Shown here: positions 1 to 6,092 of the stretch, one piece after another
How the letters are laid out: the number at the start of each line of letters is the position of its first letter
Position numbering within the stretch: position 1 is the first letter of the stretch
Source: an uncultured Actinomycetes bacterium
Lineage (GTDB): Bacteria; Actinomycetota; Actinomycetes; Nanopelagicales; Nanopelagicaceae
NCBI GenBank assembly: GCA_903822245.1
Contig: CAIJOE010000013.1
Coordinates: 1 to 7,411, forward strand
Direction of reading: 5' to 3'
DNA: 7,411 nt
Program-made: the position numbers and the translations under genes
The notes under the pieces: generated by a model
What the model saw: only the letters and a program-made list of their open reading frames with translations
What the model was told of the DNA's origin: nothing
Databases searched by the model: none

Positions 1-1
1 A

Positions 2-2914
2 GGAATTGCAGTATTAAAAAGTGATCGCGAATCTGGTTTTGGTGATGCGATTGATCTAGCGCTGGCTCACTCCAAACCAATTCCAGATCAAGAAGAACTA
101 GTTTGGTTATTACATGATGATATTGCGCCAACGCGCACGGCGCTTAAGTTTTTAATTGAAGGTCTAGAAGATAAACCACAAGTTGCATTTGTTGGCCCAA
201 AACTTCGGGGTTGGTATGACCGCAATCATCTGCTAGAACTTGGAATAAGTATTGCCGTTAATGGCGCTCGCTGGACTGGCCTAGAAGATGGCGAGCAAGA
301 TCAAGGTCAGTATGAAGAGCAAGAAGAAGTTTTGGCAGTTAGTACTGCAGCAATGCTAGTTAGGCGTAAAGTGTTTGAAGAGCTTGGTGGCCTAGACCCA
401 AACCTGGCCCTTTTCCGAGACGATGTTGATTTAGGTTGGCGCGCTCGGGTTGCAGGCTATTCGGTTCTGACCGCTCCAAAAGCTCTAGCCTTCCACGCAG
501 AGGCCTCTGCTAGTGAACGCAGAAGTGTAGATGTGGAAGAAGCTTTCTTGCATCGCCCAAGACTTTTAGATCGCCAAAATGCGGCTTATGTTTTACTAGT
601 AAACGTTTCTTGGTGGTTAATTCCTTGGGTTAGCATCCAATTGGTTGGAACTGCTGCAATCCGGGCAGTCGGGTATCTAATTGCTAAATTGCCAGGATAT
701 GCCGCTGATGAGATAGCCGCAGTTGGCTTATTAATTATTAAACCTCGCAAACTTTTAATCGCGCGAAAGAATCGAAAAGCAAAGCGATTACTCTCTGCAC
801 GAATCATCCGTGAATACATTCCGCCTAGAGGAAGCCAGATTCGTCTTGCCTGGGAAAGAACGAGTGCTTCGATAAATAAGTTGATTAGACCAACGACTCA
901 AGACGATGACGTTACAGTGCCAATGAGCTATGCCGATATTGGAGTTATTGATGAGAGTTTTGATGATCAAGATATTGCTAATGTGCCAAGAAAATCCAAA
1001 TGGGAAACATTGCGCAACCGACCACTTCTGGCTGGACTTGGCTTAACAACTTTAGTAACAATTCTTGCATCACGAAATAGATACGGAGCCTTAGCCGGAG
1101 GCGCTCTTCCAATTGCACATGCCGGCGCATCTGATTTATTTACAAAATATGGCGAATCTTGGCATTTAGTTGGGCTAGGTTCAGCAGCCCCAACCCCACC
1201 TTGGCTAGCTTTAGTCGCCTTGGCATCTGGTTTTACATTAGGAAATGTCTCGGCTTTTGTGGCAATTCTATTTTGGATTGCGCCGCCACTTGCTTTCTTT
1301 GCAATGTATCGAGCATTAAAGCGATTAAATCTCACGGTTGTTTACTCAGTTGTTGGTGCGCTTATTTATGCAATGTCACCGGTTGTGTGGGCAAGTATCA
1401 ATGAAGGCCGCTTGGGAACCATTGTCATCTGCTTGGTAGCACCGGCATTTATTGGGTTAAATGCATTGACTTCGGATCTGACTCACCGCTCCTGGCGCTG
1501 GATTTACCAATTAGCGCTCTTTGCTGGCTTTATTGGCGCATTTTCTAGCGCCTTTCTAGCGATCTGGACCTTGGCGGCAGTCACGCTAATTATCGGAGAG
1601 TTAATTCAACGTCGAACTGAAATACGAGAGCTAAAGATAACAACGTTCTTAATGACTGCTGATCGCGAACGGTTAAAACGACTCGTTGCTTTCGCACTTT
1701 TGCCGGGATTACTAACCGCTCCATGGTCTTTTTCTTTGCTCTTTCACCCAACACAAATTTTGCTTGATCCTGGCCTACCGCTAAATGGTTCAAGCATCGG
1801 TGGCATTATGGCGCTAAATCCAGGTGGAGTTACGGGAGTACCACTATGGATAATTAGCCCTGTTGTTTTCCTCTTGCTTGCAGTTTTGCTAAGTCCGAGA
1901 TTTAGATTCGAAAGCATTCTAGCCGTTGCCCTTTTCTCATTAGCTGTGCTGCTCTCCAGTCTTCATATTTCTGGTCACGGAAGTAGCGGAGGAGTTTGGA
2001 GCGGAACACTTATTATCTTTATCCAAGCCATTATTATTGGCCCGGCGCTAGTTGTTCTTAAGTCTTTAATTCCAAATTTGAAAAATTCAGCTCTCGGATT
2101 TGGACATTTCCTAACAGCTGCTATTGCCTTGTTAACAATTTTTTCAGTTTCAGCTACTACCTTTTGGGCAATGACTACTGGGGCTAATTCCTTAGTAGGT
2201 CAAGGCCAGCCAGAAATTGTTCCGGCATTTATTCAATCGCTAAGTGATACGCCTAATAAGCCAAAGACTTTGGTTATTGGGCGAAATGGCGATCAACTTA
2301 TTTATTTTGTAACTCGAGGTTCGGACTTGGAATTGGGGGATGCTGATGTAACTGTTGCTACCCCACCCGAGATTGAAACGGCCATCGATGATTTAATTAG
2401 CGGCGTTGGAATTTCATCGAGTAAAATCATTGGTGCCTATGGCATTCAATATTTATTTATAAAGAATCCGGCAGATCCTGGTGTTGTTCGTACAATTGAT
2501 GGAATCGGCGGATTTACTCGCAGTTCATCAACAAGCGCTGGTGTTGTTTGGCGAGTAATTGGTAGTAAACCAAGAGTGACAATTACTGATTTAAGCGGGC
2601 AAGTCACTGGCTTAAATGCAAATAGTTTAGGAGCGCAAGACCAAATTTCAACTCCTGGAAATATCATGCTGGCCGAGAAATATGACGGGGGCTGGCGACT
2701 GCTGCTAAATGGAAAGCGCCTACCACTTAGGAAATCACCGGTAGGAATTCCCTACTTTGTTGCAACTGAGACTGGAAACATCAACCTAGAACACGATGGA
2801 ACTAAACGCAGGGCGCTACTTTCCCTCGAGTTCATCACACTACTAACTGTAATTGTATTGTCGCTACCAGCCGGACGACGCCGGCGAGAAGTTCCGATTG
2901 AGGAGCTGGCATGA
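2..2914 (+). CDS. GT2-family glycosyltransferase fused to polytopic membrane module, 5' truncated
   Basis: The frame is open from base 2, so about 970 residues are visible and the true start is upstream; the TTG at 332 lies inside the catalytic domain and is not a start. Visible residues 34-42 (WLLHDDIAP) carry the acidic pair expected for GT2 nucleotide-sugar and metal binding. DQGQY (100-104) and FRDDVDLGWR (138-147) match the second half of the GT2 fold. One hydrophobic segment follows (about 196-229), then a basic, probably cytoplasmic linker, then about ten or more membrane segments from roughly residue 343 to 720. An extracytoplasmic domain of about 210 residues comes next, then a last membrane helix (about 938-955) and an Arg-rich tail. 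It probably transfers sugar to an envelope or lipid-linked acceptor at the membrane; donor and acceptor cannot be read from sequence. It overlaps the DUF5719 gene by 4 bp, suggesting translational coupling. Certain as a GT2 fusion, unsure of the reaction. Confidence 0.9.
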   Translation, partial: GIAVLKSDRESGFGDAIDLALAHSKPIPDQEELVWLLHDDIAPTRTALKFLIEGLEDKPQVAFVGPKLRGWYDRNHLLELGISIAVNGARWTGLEDGEQDQGQYEEQEEVLAVSTAAMLVRRKVFEELGGLDPNLALFRDDVDLGWRARVAGYSVLTAPKALAFHAEASASERRSVDVEEAFLHRPRLLDRQNAAYVLLVNVSWWLIPWVSIQLVGTAAIRAVGYLIAKLPGYAADEIAAVGLLIIKPRKLLIARKNRKAKRLLSARIIREYIPPRGSQIRLAWERTSASINKLIRPTTQDDDVTVPMSYADIGVIDESFDDQDIANVPRKSKWETLRNRPLLAGLGLTTLVTILASRNRYGALAGGALPIAHAGASDLFTKYGESWHLVGLGSAAPTPPWLALVALASGFTLGNVSAFVAILFWIAPPLAFFAMYRALKRLNLTVVYSVVGALIYAMSPVVWASINEGRLGTIVICLVAPAFIGLNALTSDLTHRSWRWIYQLALFAGFIGAFSSAFLAIWTLAAVTLIIGELIQRRTEIRELKITTFLMTADRERLKRLVAFALLPGLLTAPWSFSLLFHPTQILLDPGLPLNGSSIGGIMALNPGGVTGVPLWIISPVVFLLLAVLLSPRFRFESILAVALFSLAVLLSSLHISGHGSSGGVWSGTLIIFIQAIIIGPALVVLKSLIPNLKNSALGFGHFLTAAIALLTIFSVSATTFWAMTTGANSLVGQGQPEIVPAFIQSLSDTPNKPKTLVIGRNGDQLIYFVTRGSDLELGDADVTVATPPEIETAIDDLISGVGISSSKIIGAYGIQYLFIKNPADPGVVRTIDGIGGFTRSSSTSAGVVWRVIGSKPRVTITDLSGQVTGLNANSLGAQDQISTPGNIMLAEKYDGGWRLLLNGKRLPLRKSPVGIPYFVATETGNINLEHDGTKRRALLSLEFITLLTVIVLSLPAGRRRREVPIEELA
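2901..2905 (+). promoter_or_regulatory. Ribosome binding site for the DUF5719 gene
   Basis: AGGAG sits 5 bases before the ATG at 2911, inside the last codons of the glycosyltransferase gene. It supports 2911 as the start and an ATGA overlap in which ribosomes ending the upstream gene can start the next. Confidence 0.75.
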
Positions 2915-4206
2915 ACCAGTTACGAAGATCCACGCTTCTCGCTCTAGTTTTTCTCATTTCTTGTGTTCTCTTTGTTGGCACCTTTGATAAAACTAAAAGT
3001 GGAATTCGTACCATTGCTAAGTATCCAGCAACAGTTTGCCCATCAAATCTAGGAGACGGTGCTTCTACTGCAGTTTTACCAAACTCAAGTGTCATGATTC
3101 GAAGCATCCCAACTAAGACTTCAAAACTTGTAAAAGCTGGAATTACAAATGTTGCTCAAGGCAAACGCGCACTCTTCATTGATGGAAATCAAAGTACTTC
3201 TATTTCGGTAACGAGGGGAACTGCTGGCTGGCTTGCAACTACTTCATGTGTGATAAGTGATAGCGACCAATGGTTTGTTGGTGGTTCAGGTTCAATTACA
3301 AGTCGCGCCTCGCTGGATATCGTAAATAGCGGTCTAAGTAATTCTGTCGTTGATCTCTTCGTTTACACTGCAAAAGGTGCCCAGCCCATAAATTCACAGG
3401 TTGTTTCACCTAATTCAGAAAAAAACATCCTGATTGATACTTTAGCTCCAGGTGAAGATTCTGTTGTTGTCCATGCTGTCACAAGATCTGGTCGAGTCTC
3501 TATTTTCTATTTAGACCAACGAAAGAAAGGTTTGCGCTCACTTGGAGCTGACTTTATTTTTAATGGGGGAGATCCAGCAAAGCACATAGTTATTCCAGCA
3601 ATTCTAAATTCTGGGGTTGGCAAGAAAGCGGCAATACAGATTTTGCGAGTTTTAGCACCAGGATCTGTTGCTGCAACGCTCAAAGCGACTATTTATTCTT
3701 CAGATGGATCTTTTGCGCCAATTGAAATTGACGGCAAAAGCATTATGGCTGGCAAAGTGACTGATATTTCATTTGCTCCAATACTTTCCGATCAAGCCTA
3801 CTCACTTGTTTTAGATTCAGATGTGCCAATTGTTGCTGGTGTGCAGACAGTTGCTAATAGTGAATTTACTTGGTCAAACTCAGTGCTCCCATTTACCAAT
3901 GTCACAATGACATTTGGTGGCTTAACGCCGATAACAGTTTTCCATGGCAAATCGATTGCGGTTGCAATCTCTTGGACAGATGTAAATGGCAAGTCCGGCA
4001 CGTCTTATGTAACTGGTGAGGATTTTTCCATTTGGAGCCCAAAGAGCGGTCTGAAGCGGGCGACTTTTGTAAATAACAGTAAGAGCTATGGCGGAATTAT
4101 TTTTAAGAGTAATGGTGGAATATCAGCTTTACCCGTGGCGCCCGGAGCCAGCCTTGAGAGCGCCGCTATTCCTGTAGCAGACGCGCGAGTAATCTCTCGG
4201 CGCTAA
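2911..4206 (+). CDS. DUF5719 family secreted or membrane-anchored protein
   Basis: A 431-residue protein with a short basic N-terminus (MNQLRR) and a hydrophobic stretch at about 8-25, so it is exported or anchored with most of the chain outside. The rest is Ser/Thr/Val/Gly-rich and beta-strand-like. C43 (in TVCPS) and C113 (in TTSCV, followed by DQWFVGGSG at 119-127) are the only cysteines beyond C18, so a disulfide is plausible. The Cys...W-[FL]-GG pattern and position directly after the membrane glycosyltransferase and before DUF3499 fit actinobacterial DUF5719. Its biochemical role is unknown. Overlap with the glycosyltransferase suggests a shared process, perhaps an accessory subunit on the outer face; this is inference. 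LISC at 15-18 resembles a lipobox, but hydrophobicity continues past the cysteine, so a plain signal anchor is equally possible. Confidence 0.8.
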   Translation: MNQLRRSTLLALVFLISCVLFVGTFDKTKSGIRTIAKYPATVCPSNLGDGASTAVLPNSSVMIRSIPTKTSKLVKAGITNVAQGKRALFIDGNQSTSISVTRGTAGWLATTSCVISDSDQWFVGGSGSITSRASLDIVNSGLSNSVVDLFVYTAKGAQPINSQVVSPNSEKNILIDTLAPGEDSVVVHAVTRSGRVSIFYLDQRKKGLRSLGADFIFNGGDPAKHIVIPAILNSGVGKKAAIQILRVLAPGSVAATLKATIYSSDGSFAPIEIDGKSIMAGKVTDISFAPILSDQAYSLVLDSDVPIVAGVQTVANSEFTWSNSVLPFTNVTMTFGGLTPITVFHGKSIAVAISWTDVNGKSGTSYVTGEDFSIWSPKSGLKRATFVNNSKSYGGIIFKSNGGISALPVAPGASLESAAIPVADARVISRR

Positions 4207-4233
4207 ATCCCAACCTTTTAATAGGTAAAGGAC

Positions 4234-4239
4234 TAATCT
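4234..4239 (+). promoter_or_regulatory. Possible -10 box for leaderless DUF3499 transcript
   Basis: TAATCT fits the actinobacterial TANNNT -10 pattern and ends 7 bases before the ATG at 4247, the spacing expected if transcription begins at or next to the start codon. No convincing -35 is seen, and such hexamers occur often by chance in AT-rich DNA. Confidence 0.3.
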
Positions 4240-4246
4240 GTTTTTC

Positions 4247-4639
4247 ATGAGTAAAGCCAGTGCAGGAGCAACCCGGATGGGGCGCTTTTGTTCACGTGCC
4301 GGTTGTCGCCAACTAGCGACCAAAACACTCACTTATATTTATTCAGATTCCACTGCAGTACTTGGTCCTCTTGCAACTTTTGCTGAGCCACATGCATATG
4401 ATCTTTGTATTCAACATAGTGCAAGAATGAGTGCACCAGTTGGTTGGACCGTAATCAAGCAAGAACCAACACAAGAGAATACTGGTCCTAGTAGCGATGA
4501 TTTGATGGCTATTGCCGATGCGGTGCGTGAAGTTGGAACAAGAAATCTTGAGCCCGAGATTAAGCAAAACGTACTTACAAACGTAGTTCCCCAGGAAATT
4601 GGTCGTAGGGGTCACCTGCGCGCTATTCCTAATACTTAA
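4247..4639 (+). CDS. DUF3499 family small probable zinc-binding protein
   Basis: A 130-residue protein matching the DUF3499 pattern: an N-terminal CX4C (C15, C20, in CSRAGC), the strongly conserved block YSDSTAVLGPLATFAEPHAYDLC (residues 32-54), then CX2H (C54, H57). Four Cys/His ligands suggest a zinc-ribbon-like fold. The second half (from about residue 73) is poorly conserved, with an acidic helix-like segment. There is no signal peptide, so it is cytoplasmic. Function is unknown; the family is actinobacterial and regularly lies beside manB, as here. Start choice is open: ATG 4247 has only a distant AAGGA (14-base spacing) but a -10-like box just before it, while ATG 4277 (residue 11) has AGGAG at 8-base spacing and would begin MGRFCSRAGC, close to the usual beginning of the family. 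An in-frame TAA at 4226 limits upstream extension. Family call is secure, start is not. Confidence 0.85.
   Translation: MSKASAGATRMGRFCSRAGCRQLATKTLTYIYSDSTAVLGPLATFAEPHAYDLCIQHSARMSAPVGWTVIKQEPTQENTGPSSDDLMAIADAVREVGTRNLEPEIKQNVLTNVVPQEIGRRGHLRAIPNT
4264..4268 (+). promoter_or_regulatory. Ribosome binding site supporting alternative DUF3499 start at 4277
   Basis: AGGAG lies 8 bases before the in-frame ATG at 4277, near-ideal spacing. It falls inside the coding sequence if 4247 is the start, so either it is chance or the true protein is 120 residues. Confidence 0.45.
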
Positions 4640-4648
4640 TTCACGAGA

Positions 4649-4654
4649 TAGGTT
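4649..4654 (+). promoter_or_regulatory. Possible -10 box for leaderless manB transcript
   Basis: TAGGTT fits TANNNT and ends 6 bases before the GTG at 4661. GTG 4661 is the forced start: an in-frame TAG lies at 4649 and no other start codon occurs before the conserved KAYDVRG block. No strong ribosome binding site is present in the 21-base gap, which makes leaderless or coupled initiation plausible. No clear -35 is seen. Confidence 0.3.
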
Positions 4655-4660
4655 TATTGC

Positions 4661-6034
4661 GTGTTCAAACCAGAATTCTTAAATTCAATTATTAAGGCTT
4701 ATGACGTTCGAGGGTTGGTTGATTCACAAATAACACCCGATTTCACTTTTGCCCTTGGCGCAGCTTTTGCCCGATTTTTACAAGAAGAGCGGGAACCAGG
4801 ATCGGTAGTAATCGGTGAAGATATGCGGCCTTCATCCCCAGCCCTTGCATCAGCCTTTGCCGATGGTGTTACTTCCCAAGGTCTTGATGTGATTCGCATC
4901 GGTTTGGCATCAACTGACATGCTGTATTTCGCATCCGGAAAATTAAATATGCCAGGTGCCATGTTTACCGCCAGTCATAATCCTGCGGCTTATAACGGAA
5001 TCAAACTCTGCAAGAGCGCAGCATCTCCAATTGGCCAAGAATCTGGCCTGCTTCGAATCAAAGAATTAATTAGTGGTGGAATACCAATTCCAGGCGGCAG
5101 TGTCGGAAAGAGTTCTGAGAAGTATCTTTTGGATGATTATGTAGATTTCTTACTCTCACTTTTCCCAGATTTAAGTCAAACAAAACGTCGGCTCAAGGTT
5201 GTAATCGATGCCGGAAATGGCATGGCGGGCTATACAGCTCCTGCGGTAATGGCTAAATTAAATGTTGACCTAGTTCCAATGTATTTTGAGTTGGATGGAA
5301 ACTTTCCAAATCATGAAGCAAATCCAATCGAACCAGCAAACCTAGTAGCTCTTCAAAAGAGAGTTAAAAAGGAAGGCGCTGATATTGGTCTAGCATTCGA
5401 CGGTGATGCAGATCGCTGTTTTCTAGTAGATGAAAATTCAGATTTAGTAAACCCTTCATCCTTAACATCACTTATAGCGGTGCGCGAATTGGCTCGTAAA
5501 CCTGGCTCAACCATAATTTATAACTTGATCTCATCGAAGGCAGTTCGTGAAGTTGTTGCCGAGAATGGCGGTAAGTCGCTTCGTTCAAGAGTGGGCCACT
5601 CCTATATCAAGAAGATGATGGCGGAATCTGGTGCCATTTTTGGTGGCGAACATTCCGGTCATTTCTATTTTGCAGATTTCTGGCGGGCTGATTCGGGAAT
5701 GCTGGCAGCGTTATATGCGCTAACTGGCTTAGCTGCAACGAAGAAATCTTTATCCTCACTACTCAAGGAATTTAATCGTTACTCGGCCTCTGGTGAAATT
5801 AATTCAGTAGTAAGTGATACACCTGCAACTCTTAAGGCGATCATCGATGCTTATGGCCAAGACCACGAGATCGATGATTTGGATGGAATAACGGTTACAG
5901 GCCTTAAGTACTGGTTCAACGTTCGCGCTTCAAACACTGAGCCGCTACTCAGACTCAACGTTGAGGGCGATACCAAGGCAATCATGCAAGCAACGCGGGA
6001 TGCCGTATTAGCAATCATCACGGCAAAGCGATAA
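4661..6034 (+). CDS. manB: Phosphomannomutase/phosphoglucomutase (ManB-type)
   Basis: A 457-residue alpha-D-phosphohexomutase, the usual length for bacterial PMM/PGM, complete in all four domains. It opens with KAYDVRG (12-18). The active-site loop TASHNP (103-108) holds the phosphoserine S105. The metal-binding loop is DGDADR (247-252), the sugar-binding loop GGEHSGH (328-334), and the phosphate-binding loop RASNTEP (422-428). It interconverts mannose-6-phosphate and mannose-1-phosphate (and perhaps the glucose phosphates) in the cytosol, feeding GDP-mannose and envelope glycan synthesis, which suits the upstream glycosyltransferase. Sequence alone does not separate PMM from PGM specificity; the DUF3499-manB neighbourhood favours the ManB label. 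The gene starts with GTG 21 bp after DUF3499 and is probably in the same transcript. In many actinobacteria SIS-domain/mannose-6-phosphate isomerase genes follow manB; here ahcY follows directly. Confidence 0.93.
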   Translation: MFKPEFLNSIIKAYDVRGLVDSQITPDFTFALGAAFARFLQEEREPGSVVIGEDMRPSSPALASAFADGVTSQGLDVIRIGLASTDMLYFASGKLNMPGAMFTASHNPAAYNGIKLCKSAASPIGQESGLLRIKELISGGIPIPGGSVGKSSEKYLLDDYVDFLLSLFPDLSQTKRRLKVVIDAGNGMAGYTAPAVMAKLNVDLVPMYFELDGNFPNHEANPIEPANLVALQKRVKKEGADIGLAFDGDADRCFLVDENSDLVNPSSLTSLIAVRELARKPGSTIIYNLISSKAVREVVAENGGKSLRSRVGHSYIKKMMAESGAIFGGEHSGHFYFADFWRADSGMLAALYALTGLAATKKSLSSLLKEFNRYSASGEINSVVSDTPATLKAIIDAYGQDHEIDDLDGITVTGLKYWFNVRASNTEPLLRLNVEGDTKAIMQATRDAVLAIITAKR

Positions 6035-6040
6035 TCTAAG

Positions 6041-6063
6041 GGCTCTTATACTTACGAGAAGCC
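6041..6063 (+). other. Short imperfect inverted repeat in manB-ahcY gap
   Basis: GGCTCTT (6041-6047) can pair with GAGAAGCC (6056-6063), giving about 7 pairs with one bulged A (6059), one G-T wobble and an 8-base loop. No T-run follows, so it is not a convincing intrinsic terminator. It overlaps the -10-like box and may be chance, an operator or a 3'-end stabiliser for manB mRNA. Confidence 0.25.
6047..6052 (+). promoter_or_regulatory. Candidate -10 box of an ahcY promoter
   Basis: TATACT is close to the consensus -10 and stands 40 bases before the ahcY ATG, predicting a transcript start near 6059 and a leader of about 34 bases that contains the ribosome binding site. The expected -35 position (about 6024-6029, CAAAGC) is poor. 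ahcY and the downstream mtrA-like gene may thus have their own promoter apart from the manB transcript. Confidence 0.45.
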
Positions 6064-6080
6064 TCTCAGACATATTGCTT

Positions 6081-6086
6081 TAGGAG
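6081..6086 (+). promoter_or_regulatory. Ribosome binding site of ahcY
   Basis: TAGGAG lies 6 bases before the ATG at 6093; it is a strong, well-spaced site that fixes the ahcY start. Confidence 0.75.
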
Positions 6087-6092
6087 TCATTT

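Noticed and set aside
967..1335. 122-residue open frame on the minus strand inside the glycosyltransferase gene
   Set aside because: It lies wholly antisense to a well-supported membrane protein, has no family motifs and looks like a shadow of the coding frame.
2835..3107. 90-residue minus-strand frame across the glycosyltransferase-DUF5719 junction
   Set aside because: It is antisense to both gene ends; the 4-bp overlap and ribosome binding site support the plus-strand genes and the minus-strand product has no recognisable features.
4207..4246. Terminator after DUF5719 (CCTTT 4214-4218 with AAAGG 4227-4231, later T-run 4241-4245)
   Set aside because: A 5-bp stem that is AT-rich in part, with the T-run nine bases away, is too weak for an intrinsic terminator.
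6035..6092. SAH or SAM riboswitch before ahcY
   Set aside because: The gap is 58 bases and the predicted leader only about 34; I see no recognisable conserved core or pseudoknot arms, and the only pairing is one weak bulged hairpin.
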